Assembly (NCBI RefSeq): GCF_004210375.1
Contig: NC_134825.1
Span: 75,941,558 to 76,005,557, forward strand
Direction of reading: 5' to 3'
DNA from: Tachypleus tridentatus
Lineage: Eukaryota; Arthropoda; Merostomata; Xiphosura; Limulidae
DNA: 64,000 bases
Both the position numbers and the translations under genes were made by a program. The notes beneath the pieces were generated by a model, which ran no database searches, was not told where the DNA came from, and saw nothing but the letters and a program-made list of their open reading frames with translations. This document shows positions 1 through 14,000 of this stretch, piece by piece; position 1 is the stretch's first letter; the number at the start of each line of letters is the position of its first letter.

Positions 1-3000
1 CAATAAATAAAATGAAATTTAAATGTCACATACTCATTGAACGAGATCTCTCATCGGTCAGTTTACAATAAATAAAATGAAATTTAAATGTCACATACTC
101 ATTGAACGAGATCTCTCATCGGTCAGTTTACAATAAATAAAATGAAATTTAAATATCACATACTCATTGAACGAGATCTCTCATCGGTCAGTTTACAATA
201 AATAAAATGAAATTTAAATGTCACATACTCATTGAACGAGATCTCTCATCGGTCAGTTTACAATAAATAAAATGAAATTTAAATGTCACATACTCATTGA
301 ACGAGATCTCTCATCGGTCAGTTTACAATAAATAAAATGAAATTTAAATATCACATACTCATTGAACGAGATCTCTCATCGGTCAGTTTACAATAAATAA
401 AATGAAATTTAAATGTCACACTTTCATTGAACGAGATCTCTCATCGGTCAGTTTACAATAAATAAAATGAAATTTAAATGTCACATACTCATTGAACGAG
501 ATCTCTCATCGGTCAGTTTACAATAAATAAAATGAAATTTAAATATCACATACTCATTGAACGAGATCTCTCATCGGTCAGTTTACAATAAATAAAATGA
601 AATTTAAATATCACATACTCATTGAACGAGATCTCTCATCGGTCAGTTTACAATAAATAAAATGAAATTTAAATATCACATACTCATTGAACGAGATCTC
701 TCATCGGTCAGTTTACAATAAATAAAATGAAATTTAAATGTCACATACTCATTGAACGAGATCTCTCATCGGTCAGTTTACAATAAATAAAATGAAATTT
801 AAATATCACATACTCATTGAACGAGATCTCTCATCGGTCAGTTTACAATAAATAAAATGAAATTTAAATGTCACATACTCATTGAACGAGATCTCTCATC
901 GGTCAGTTTACAATAAATAAAATGAAATTTAAATGTCACATACTCATTGAACGAGATCTCTCATCGGTCAGTTTACAATAAATAAAATGAAATTTAAATG
1001 TCACATACTCATTGAACGAGATCTCTCATCGGTCAGTTTACAATAAATAAAATGAAATTTAAATATCACATACTCATTGAACGAGATCTCTCATCGGTCA
1101 GTTTACAATAAATAAAATGAAATTTAAATGTCACATACTCATTGAACGAGATCTCTCATCGGTCAGTTTACAATAAATAAAATGAAATTTAAATATCACA
1201 TACTCATTGAACGAGATCTCTCATCGGTCAGTTTACAATAAATAAAATGAAATTTAAATGTCACATACTCATTGAACGAGATCTCTCATCGGTCAGTTTA
1301 CAATAAATAAAATGAAATTTAAATGTCACATACTCATTGAACGAGATCTCTCATCGGTCAGTTTACAATAAATAAAATGAAATTTAAATGTCACATACTC
1401 ATTGAACGAGATCTCTCATCGGTCAGTTTACAATAAATAAAATGAAATTTAAATATCACATACTCATTGAACGAGATCTCTCATCGGTCAGTTTACAATA
1501 AATAAAATGAAATTTAAATATCACATACTCATTGAACGAGATCTCTCATCGGTCAGTTTACAATAAATAAAATGAAATTTAAATATCACATACTCATTGA
1601 ACGAGATCTCTCATCGGTCAGTTTACAATAAATAAAATGAAATTTAAATATCACATACTCATTGAACGAGATCTCTCATCGGTCAGTTTACAATAAATAA
1701 AATGAAATTTAAATGTCACATACTCATTGAACGAGATCTCTCATCGGTCAGTTTACAATAAATAAAATGAAATTTAAATGTCACATACTCATTGAACGAG
1801 ATCTCTCATCGGTCAGTTTACAATAAATAAAATGAAATTTAAATATCACATACTCATTGAACGAGATCTCTCATCGGTCAGTTTACAATAAATAAAATGA
1901 AATTTAAATATCACATACTCATTGAACGAGATCTCTCATCGGTCAGTTTACAATAAATAAAATGAAATTTAAATATCACATACTCATTGAACGAGATCTC
2001 TCATCGGTCAGTTTACAATAAATAAAATGAAATTTAAATATCACATACTCATTGAACGAGATCTCTCATCGGTCAGTTTACAATAAATAAAATGAAATTT
2101 AAATATCACATACTCATTGAACGAGATCTCTCATCGGTCAGTTTACAATAAATAAAATGAAATTTAAATATCACATACTCATTGAACGAGATCTCTCATC
2201 GGTCAGTTTACAATAAATAAAATGAAATTTAAATGTCACATACTCATTGAACGAGATCTCTCATCGGTCAGTTTACAATAAATAAAATGAAATTTAAATA
2301 TCACATACTCATTGAACGAGATCTCTCATCGGTCAGTTTACAATAAATAAAATGAAATTTAAATATCACATACTCATTGAACGAGATCTCTCATCGGTCA
2401 GTTTACAATAAATAAAATGAAATTTAAATATCACATACTCATTGAACGAGATCTCTCATCGGTCAGTTTACAATAAATAAAATGAAATTTAAATATCACA
2501 TACTCATTGAACGAGATCTCTCATCAGTCAGTTTACAATAAATAAAATGAAATTTAAATGTCACATCACACATACTCATTGAACGAGATCTCTCATCGGT
2601 CAGTTTACAATAAATAAAATGAAATTTAAATGTCACATACTCATTGAACGAGATCTCTCATCGGTCAGTTTACAATAAATAAAATGAAATTTAAATATCA
2701 CATACTCATTGAACGAGATCTCTCATCGGTCAGTTTACAATAAATAAAATGAAATTTAAATATCACATACTCATTGAACGAGATCTCTCATCGGTCAGTT
2801 TACAATAAATAAAATGAAATTTAAATATCACATACTCATTGAACGAGATCTCTCATCGGTCAGTTTACAATAAATAAAATGAAATTTAAATATCACATAC
2901 TCATTGAACGAGATCTCTCATCGGTCAGTTTACAATAAATAAAATGAAATTTAAATGTCACATACTCATTGAACGAGATCTCTCATCGGTCAGTTTACAA

Positions 3001-4564
3001 TAAATAAAATGAAATTTAAATATCACATACTCATTGAACGAGATCTCTCATCGGTCAGTTTACAATAAATAAAATGAAATTTAAATGTCACATACTCATT
3101 GAACGAGATCTCTCATCGGTCAGTTTACAATAAATAAAATGAAATTTAAATATCACATACTCATTGAACGAGATCTCTCATCGGTCAGTTTACAATAAAT
3201 AAAATGAAATTTAAATATCACATACTCATTGAACGAGATCTCTCATCGGTCAGTTTACAATAAATAAAATGAAATTTAAATGTCACATACTCATTGAACG
3301 AGATCTCTCATCGGTCAGTTTACAATAAATAAAATGAAATTTAAATATCACATACTCATTGAACGAGATCTCTCATCGGTCAGTTTACAATAAATAAAAT
3401 GAAATTTAAATATCACATACTCATTGAACGAGATCTCTCATCGGTCAGTTTACAATAAATAAAATGAAATTTAAATATCACATACTCATTGAACGAGATC
3501 TCTCATCGGTCAGTTTACAATAAATAAAATGAAATTTAAATATCACATACTCATTGAACGAGATCTCTCATCGGTCAGTTTACAATAAATAAAATGAAAT
3601 TTAAATGTCACATACTCATTGAACGAGATCTCTCATCGGTCAGTTTACAATAAATAAAATGAAATTTAAATGTCACATACTCATTGAACGAGATCTCTCA
3701 TCGGTCAGTTTACAATAAATAAAATGAAATTTAAATGTCACATACTCATTGAACGAGATCTCTCATCGGTCAGTTTACAATAAATAAAATGAAATTTAAA
3801 TATCACATACTCATTGAACGAGATCTCTCATCGGTCAGTTTACAATAAATAAAATGAAATTTAAATGTCACATACTCATTGAACGAGATCTCTCATCGGT
3901 CAGTTTACAATAAATAAAATGAAATTTAAATATCACATACTCATTGAACGAGATCTCTCATCGGTCAGTTTACAATAAATAAAATGAAATTTAAATATCA
4001 CATACTCATTGAACGAGATCTCTCATCGGTCAGTTTACAATAAATAAAATGAAATTTAAATATCACATACTCATTGAACGAGATCTCTCATCGGTCAGTT
4101 TACAATAAATAAAATGAAATTTAAATATCACATACTCATTGAACGAGATCTCTTATACGTCAGTTTACAATAAATAAAACAAAATTTAAATATCACATAC
4201 TCATTGAACGAGATCTCTCATCGGTCAGTTTACAATAAATAAAATGAAATTTAAATGTCACATACTCATTGAACGAGATCTCTCATCGGTCAGTTTACAA
4301 TAAATAAAATGAAATTTAAATGTCACATACTCATTGAACGAGATCTCTCATCGGTCAGTTTACAATAAATAAAATGAAATTTAAATGTCACATACTCATT
4401 GAACGAGATCTCTCATCGGTCAGTTTACAATAAATAAAATGAAATTTAAATGTCACATACTCATTGAACGAGATCTCTCATCGGTCAGTTTACAATAAAT
4501 AAAATGAAATTTAAATGTCACATACTCATTGAACGAGATCTCTCATCGGTCAGTTTACAAAAAA

Positions 4565-5042
4565 TAAAATGAAATTTAAATATCACATACGAGATCATTG
4601 AACGAAATAAAATGAAATCACATACTCATTGAACGAGATCTCTCATCGGTCAGTTTACAATAAATAAAATGAAATTTAAATATCACATACTCATTGAACG
4701 AGATCTCTCATCGGTCAGTTTACAATAAATAAAATGAAATTTAAATGTCACATACTCATTGAACGAGATCTCTCATCGGTCAGTTTACAATAAATAAAAT
4801 GAAATTTAAATGTCACATACTCATTGAACGAGATCTCTCATCGGTCAGTTTACAATAAATAAAATGAAATTTAAATGTCACATACTCATTGAACGAGATC
4901 TCTCATCGGTCAGTTTACAATAAATAAAATGAAATTTAAATGTCACATACTCATTGAACGAGATCTCTCATCGGTCAGTTTACAAAAAAAAATTAAATTT
5001 AAATGTCACATACTCATTGAAATTTAAATCAGTTCACATACT
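4565..5042. repeat. Rearranged satellite monomers (two breakpoints)
   Basis: Within the 65-bp array, monomers near 4560-4620 and 4983-5042 are internally scrambled. The first joins ATCACATACGAGATCATTGA and loses the usual order of the monomer parts. The second has an A-run followed by a partial monomer joined to TTTAAATCAGTTCACATACT. Clean monomers lie between and on both sides. This looks like unequal exchange, slippage or an assembly join within the satellite. Confidence 0.8.
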
Positions 5043-8000
5043 CATTGAACGAGATCTCTCATCGGTCAGTTTACAATAAATAAAATGAAATTTAAATATC
5101 ACATACTCATTGAACGAGATCTCTCATCAGTCAGTTTACAATAAATAAAATGAAATTTAAATATCACATACTCATTGAACGAGATCTCTCATCGGTCAGT
5201 TTACAATAAATAAAATGAAATTTAAATATCACATACTCATTGAACGAGATCTCTCATCAGTCAGTTTACAATAAATAAAATGAAATTTAAATATCACATA
5301 CTCATTGAACGAGATCTCTCATCGGTCAGTTTACAATAAATAAAATGAAATTTAAATGTCACATACTCATTGAACGAGATCTCTCATCGGTCAGTTTACA
5401 ATAAATAAAATGAAATTTAAATGTCACATACTCATTGAACGAGATCTCTCATCGGTCAGTTTACAATAAATAAAATGAAATTTAAATATCACATACTCAT
5501 TGAACGAGATCTCTCATCAGTCAGTTTACAATAAATAAAATGAAATTTAAATATCACATACTCATTGAACGAGATCTCTCATCAGTCAGTTTACAATAAA
5601 TAAAATGAAATTTAAATGTCACATACTCATTGAACGAGATCTCTCATCGGTCAGTTTACAATAAATAAAATGAAATTTAAATATCACATACTCATTGAAC
5701 GAGATCTCTCATCGGTCAGTTTACAATAAATAAAATGAAATTTAAATATCACATACTCATTGAACGAGATCTCTCATCGGTCAGTTTACAATAAATAAAA
5801 TGAAATTTAAATGTCACATACTCATTGAACGAGATCTCTCATCGGTCAGTTTACAATAAATAAAATGAAATTTAAATGTCACATACTCATTGAACGAGAT
5901 CTCTCATCGGTCAGTTTACAATAAATAAAATGAAATTTAAATATCACATACTCATTGAACGAGATCTCTCATCGGTCAGTTTACAATAAATAAAATGAAA
6001 TTTAAATGTCACATACTCATTGAACGAGATCTCTCATCGGTCAGTTTACAATAAATAAAATGAAATTTAAATATCACATACTCATTGAACGAGATCTCTC
6101 ATCGGTCAGTTTACAATAAATAAAATGAAATTTAAATATCACATACTCATTGAACGAGATCTCTCATCGGTCAGTTTACAATAAATAAAATGAAATTTAA
6201 ATATCACATACTCATTGAACGAGATCTCTCATCGGTCAGTTTACAATAAATAAAACGAAATTTAAATATCACATACTCATTGAACGAGATCTCTCATCAG
6301 TCAGTTTACAATAAATAAAATGAAATTTAAATATCACATACTCATTGAACGAGATCTCTCATCAGTCAGTTTACAATAAATAAAATGAAATTTAAATGTC
6401 ACATACTCATTGAACGAGATCTCTCATCGGTCAGTTTACAATAAATAAAATGAAATTTAAATGTCACATACTCATTGAACGAGATCTCTCATCGGTCAGT
6501 TTACAATAAATAAAATGAAATTTAAATGAACATTGAACGATCTCTCATCATCAGTTTACAATAAATAAAATGAAATTTAAATATCACATACTCATTGAAC
6601 GAGATCTCTCATCAAGTTTACAATAAATAAAATGAAATTTAAATATCACATACTCATTGAACGAGATCTCTCATCGGTCAGTTTACAATAAATAAAATGA
6701 AATTTAAATATCACATACTCATTGAACGAGATCTCTCATCGGTCAGTTTACAATAAATAAAATGAAATTTAAATATCACATACTCATTGAACGAGATCTC
6801 TCATCGGTCAGTTTACAATAAATAAAATGAAATTTAAATATCACATACTCATTGAACGAGATCTCTCATCGGTCAGTTTACAATAAATAAAATGAAATTT
6901 AAATGTCACATACTCATTGAACGAGATCTCTCATCGGTCAGTTTACAATAAATAAAATGAAATTTAAATATCACATACTCATTGAACGAGATCTCTCATC
7001 GGTCAGTTTACAATAAATAAAATGAAATTTAAATGTCACATACTCATTGAACGAGATCTCTCATCGGTCAGTTTACAATAAATAAAATGAAATTTAAATG
7101 TCACATACTCATTGAACGAGATCTCTCATCGGTCAGTTTACAATAAATAAAATGAAATTTAAATATCACATACTCATTGAACGAGATCTCTCATCGGTCA
7201 GTTTACAATAAATAAAATGAAATTTAAATATCACATACTCATTGAACGAGATCTCTCATCGGTCAGTTTACAATAAATAAAATGAAATTTAAATATCACA
7301 TACTCATTGAACGAGATCTCTCATCGGTCAGTTTACAATAAATAAAATGAAATTTAAATATCACATACTCATTGAACGAGATCTCTCATCGGTCAGTTTA
7401 CAATAAATAAAATGAAATTTAAATATCACATACTCATTGAACGAGATCTCTCATCGGTCAGTTTACAATAAATAAAATGAAATTTAAATATCACATACTC
7501 ATTGAACGAGATCTCTCATCGGTCAGTTTACAATAAATAAAATGAAATTTAAATGTCACATACTCATTGAACGAGATCTCTCATCGGTCAGTTTACAATA
7601 AATAAAATGAAATTTAAATATCACATACTCATTGAACGAGATCTCTCATCAGTCAGTTTACAATAAATAAAATGAAATTTAAATATCACATACTCATTGA
7701 ACGAGATCTCTCATCGGTCAGTTTACAATAAATAAAATGAAATTTAAATATCACATACTCATTGAACGAGATCTCTCATCGGTCAGTTTACAATAAATAA
7801 AATGAAATTTAAATGTCACATACTCATTGAACGAGATCTCTCATCGGTCAGTTTACAATAAATAAAATGAAATTTAAATATCACATACTCATTGAACGAG
7901 ATCTCTCATCGGTCAGTTTACAATAAATAAAATGAAATTTAAATATCACATACTCATTGAACGAGATCTCTCATCGGTCAGTTTACAATAAATAAAATGA

Positions 8001-11000
8001 AATTTAAATATCACATACTCATTGAACGAGATCTCTCATCAGTCAGTTTACAATAAATAAAATGAAATTTAAATATCACATACTCATTGAACGAGATCTC
8101 TCATCGGTCAGTTTACAATAAATAAAATGAAATTTAAATCATCACATACTCATTGAACGAGATCTCTCATCGGTCAGTTTACAATAAATAAAATGAAATT
8201 TAAATGTCACATACTCATTGAACGAGATCTCTCATCGGTCAGTTTACAATAAATAAAATGAAATTTAAATGTCACATACTCATTGAACGAGATCTCTCAT
8301 CGGTCAGTTTACAATAAATAAAATGAAATTTAAATGTCACATACTCATTGAACGAGATCTCTCATCGGTCAGTTTACAATAAATAAAATGAAATTTAAAT
8401 GTCACATACTCATTGAACGAGATCTCTCATCGGTCAGTTTACAATAAATAAAATGAAATTTAAATGTCACATACTCATTGAACGAGATCTCTCATCGGTC
8501 AGTTTACAATAAATAAAATGAAATTTAAATATCACATACTCATTGAACGAGATCTCTCATCGGTCAGTTTACAATAAATAAAATGAAATTTAAATGTCAC
8601 ATACTCATTGAACGAGATCTCTCATCGGTCAGTTTACAATAAATAAAATGAAATTTAAATATCACATACTCATTGAACGAGATCTCTCATCAGTCAGTTT
8701 ACAATAAATAAAATGAAATTTAAATATCACATACTCATTGAACGAGATCTCTCATCGGTCAGTTTACAATAAATAAAATGAAATTTAAATATCACATACT
8801 CATTGAACGAGATCTCTCATCGGTCAGTTTACAATAAATAAAATGAAATTTAAATGTCACATACTCATTGAACGAGATCTCTCATCGGTCAGTTTACAAT
8901 AAATAAAATGAAATTTAAATGTCACATACTCATTGAACGAGATCTCTCATCGGTCAGTTTACAATAAATAAAATGAAATTTAAATGTCACATACTCATTG
9001 AACGAGATCTCTCATCGAACTGTTTACAATAAATAAAATGAAATTTAAATGTCACATACTCATTGAACGAGATCTCTCATCGGTCAGTTTACAATAAATA
9101 AAATGAAATTTAAATGTCACATACTCATTGAACGAGATCTCTCATCGGTCAGTTTACAATAAATAAAATGAAATTTAAATTTCATTGAACGAGATCTCTC
9201 ATCAGTTTACAATAAATAAAAAATAAAATGAAATTTAAATATCACATACTCATTGAACGAGATCTCTCATCGGTCAGTTTACAATAAATAAAATGAAATT
9301 TAAATGTCACATACTCATTGAACGAGATCTCTCATCGGTCAGTTTACAATAAATAAAATGAAATTTAAATGTCACATACTCATTGAACGAGATCTCTCAT
9401 CGGTCAGTTTACAATAAATAAAATGAAATTTAAATATCACATACTCATTGAACGAGATCTCTCATCGGTCAGTTTACAATAAATAAAATGAAATTTAAAT
9501 ATCACATACTCATTGAACGAGATCTCTCATCGGTCAGTTTACAATAAATAAAATGAAATTTAAATATCACATACTCATTGAACGAGATCTCTCATCGGTC
9601 AGTTTACAATAAATAAAATGAAATTTAAATGTCACATACTCATTGAACGAGATCTCTCATCGGTCAGTTTACAATAAATAAAATGAAATTTAAATATCAC
9701 ATACTCATTGAACGAGATCTCTCATCGGTCAGTTTACAATAAATAAAATGAAATTTAAATATCACATACTCATTGAACGAGATCTCTCATCGGTCAGTTT
9801 ACAATAAATAAAATGAAATTTAAATATCACATACTCATTGAACGAGATCTCTCATCGGTCAGTTTACAATAAATAAAATGAAATTTAAATATCACATACT
9901 CATTGAACGAGATCTCTCATCGGTCAGTTTACAATAAATAAAATGAAATTTAAATATCACATACTCATTGAACGAGATCTCTCATCAGTCAGTTTACAAT
10001 AAATAAAATGAAATTTAAATATCACATACTCATTGAACGAGATCTCTCATCGGTCAGTTTACAATAAATAAAATGAAATTTAAATGTCACATACTCATTG
10101 AACGAGATCTCTCATCGGTCAGTTTACAATAAATAAAATGAAATTTAAATGTCACATACTCATTGAACGAGATCTCTCATCGGTCAGTTTACAATAAATA
10201 AAATGAAATTTAAATGTCACATACTCATTGAACGAGATCTCTCATCGGTCAGTTTACAATAAATAAAATGAAATTTAAATATCACATACTCATTGAACGA
10301 GATCTCTCATCGGTCAGTTTACAATAAATAAAATGAAATTTAAATATCACATACTCATTGAACGAGATCTCTCATCGTCAGTCAGTTTACAATAAATAAA
10401 ATGAAATTTAAATATCACATACTCATTGAACGAGATCTCTCATCGGTCAGTTTACAATAAATAAAATGAAATTTAAATGTCACATACTCATTGAACGAGA
10501 TCTCTCATCAGTCAGTTTACAATAAATAAAACGAAATTTAAATATCACATACTCATTGAACGAGATCTCTCATCGGTCAGTTTACAATAAATAAAATGAA
10601 ATTTAAATGTCACATACTCATTGAACGAGATCTCTCATCGGTCAGTTTACAATAAATAAAATGAAATTTAAATATCACATACTCATTGAACGAGATCTCT
10701 CATCGGTCAGTTTACAATAAATAAAATGAAATTTAAATATCACATACTCATTGAACGAGATCTCTCATCGGTCAGTTTACAATAAATAAAATGAAATTTA
10801 AATAAATCACATACTCATTGAACGAGATCTCTCATCGGTCAGTTTACAATAAATAAAATGAAATTTAAATGTCACATACTCATTGAACGAGATCTCTCAT
10901 CGGTCAGTTTACAATAAATAAAATGAAATTTAAATATCACATACTCATTGAACGAGATCTCTCATCGGTCAGTTTACAATAAATAAAATGAAATTTAAAT

Positions 11001-14000
11001 ATCACATACTCATTGAACGAGATCTCTCATCGTCAGTTTACAATAAATAAAATGAAATTTAAATATCACATACTCATTGAACGAGATCTCTCATCGGTCA
11101 GTTTACAATAAATAAAATGAAATTTAAATATCACATACTCATTGAACGAGATCTCTCATCGGTCAGTTTACAATAAATAAAACGAAATTTAAATATCACA
11201 TACTCATTGAACGAGATCTCTCATCAGTCAGTTTACAATAAATAAAATGAAATTTAAATATCACATACTCATTGAACGAGATCTCTCATCGGTCAGTTTA
11301 CAATAAATAAAATGAAATTTAAATATCACATACTCATTGAACGAGATCTCTCATCGGTCAGTTTACAATAAATAAAATGAAATTTAAATATCACATACTC
11401 ATTGAACGAGATCTCTCATCGGTCAGTTTACAATAAATAAAATGAAATTTAAATATCACATACTCATTGAACGAGATCTCTCATCGGTCAGTTTACAATA
11501 AATAAAATGAAATTTAAATATCACATACTCATTGAACGAGATCTCTCATCGGTCAGTTTACAATAAATAAAATGAAATTTAAATATCACATACTCATTGA
11601 ACGAGATCTCTCATCGGTCAGTTTACAATAAATAAAATGAAATTTAAATATCACATACTCATTGAACGAGATCTCTCATCGGTCAGTTTACAATAAATAA
11701 AATGAAATTTAAATATCACATACTCATTGAACGAGATCTCTCATCAGTCAGTTTACAATAAATAAAATGAAATTTAAATGTCACATACTCATTGAACGAG
11801 ATCTCTCATCGGTCAGTTTACAATAAATAAAATGAAATTTAAATGTCACATACTCATTGAACGAGATCTCTCATCGGTCAGTTTACAATAAATAAAATGA
11901 AATTTAAATGTCACATACTCATTGAACGAGATCTCTCATCGGTCAGTTTACAATAAATAAAATGAAATTTAAATATCACATACTCATTGAACGAGATCTC
12001 TCATCGGTCAGTTTACAATAAATAAAATGAAATTTAAATATCACATACTCATTGAACGAGATCTCTCATCGGTCAGTTTACAATAAATAAAATGAAATTT
12101 AAATGTCACATACTCATTGAACGAGATCTCTCATCGGTCAGTTTACAATAAATAAAATGAAATTTAAATGTCACATACTCATTGAACGAGATCTCTCATC
12201 GGTCAGTTTACAATAAATAAAATGAAATTTAAATGTCACATACTCATTGAACGAGATCTCTCATCGGTCAGTTTACAATAAATAAAATGAAATTTAAATG
12301 TCCGAGATTTATCGGTCAGTTTACAATAAATAAAATGAAATTTAAATGTCACATACTCATTGAACGAGATCTCTCATCGGTCAGTTTACAATAAATAAAA
12401 TGAAATTTAAATGTCACATACTCATTGAACGAGATCTCTCATCGGTCAGTTTACAATAAATAAAATGAAATTTAAATATCACATACTCATTGAACGAGAT
12501 CTCTCATCGGTCAGTTTACAATAAATAAAATGAAATTTAAATATCACATACTCATTGAACGAGATCTCTCATCGGTCAGTTTACAATAAATAAAATGAAA
12601 TTTAAATATCACATACTCATTGAACGAGATCTCTCATCGGTCAGTTTACAATAAATAAAATGAAATTTAAATATCACATACTCATTGAACGAGATCTCTC
12701 ATCGGTCAGTTTACAATAAATAAAACGAAATTTAAATATCACATACTCATTGAACGAGATCTCTCATCGGTCAGTTTACAATAAATAAAATGAAATTTAA
12801 ATATCACATACTCATTGAACGAGATCTCTCATCGGTCAGTTTACAATAAATAAAATGAAATTTAAATATCACATACTCATTGAACGAGATCTCTCATCGG
12901 TCAGTTTACAATAAATAAAATGAAATTTAAATATCACATACTCATTGAACGAGATCTCTCATCGGTCAGTTTACAATAAATAAAATGAAATTTAAATATC
13001 ACATACTCATTGAACGAGATCTCTCATCGGTCAGTTTACAATAAATAAAATGAAATTTAAATATCACATACTCATTGAACGAGATCTCTCATCGGTCAGT
13101 TTACAATAAATAAAATGAAATTTAAATGTCACATACTCATTGAACGAGATCTCTCATCGGTCAGTTTACAATAAATAAAATGAAATTTAAATGTCACATA
13201 CTCATTGAACGAGATCTCTCATCGGTCAGTTTACAATAAATAAAATGAAATTTAAATATCACATACTCATTGAACGAGATCTCTCATCAGTCAGTTTACA
13301 ATAAATAAAATGAAATTTAAATATCACATACTCATTGAACGAGATCTCTCATCGGTCAGTTTACAATAAATAAAATGAAATTTAAATATCACATACTCAT
13401 TGAACGAGATCTCTCATCGGTCAGTTTACAATAAATAAAATGAAATTTAAATATCACATACTCATTGAACGAGATCTCTCATCGGTCAGTTTACAATAAA
13501 TAAAATGAAATTTAAATATCACATACTCATTGAACGAGATCTCTCATCGGTCAGTTTACAATAAATAAAATGAAATTTAAATATCACATACTCATTGAAC
13601 GAGATCTCTCATCGGTCAGTTTACAATAAATAAAATGAAATTTAAATATCACATACTCATTGAACGAGATCTCTCATCGGTCAGTTTACAATAAATAAAA
13701 TGAAATTTAAATGTCACATACTCATTGAACGAGATCTCTCATCGGTCAGTTTACAATAAATAAAATGAAATTTAAATGTCACATACTCATTGAACGATCT
13801 CTCATCGGTCAGTTTACAATAAATAAAATGAAATTTAAATGATCTCATTGAACGAGATCTCTCATCCGTCAGTTTACAATAAATAAAATGAAATTTAAAT
13901 GTCACATACTCATTGAACGAGATCTCTCATCGGTCAGTTTACAAAAAAAATGAAATTTAAATGTCACATACTCATTGAACGAGATCTCTCATCGGTCAGT

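Noticed and set aside
13714-13905. 63-residue minus-strand reading frame with repeated FKFHFIYCKLTDER
   Set aside because: It is the satellite monomer read in reverse; indels keep the frame open by chance.
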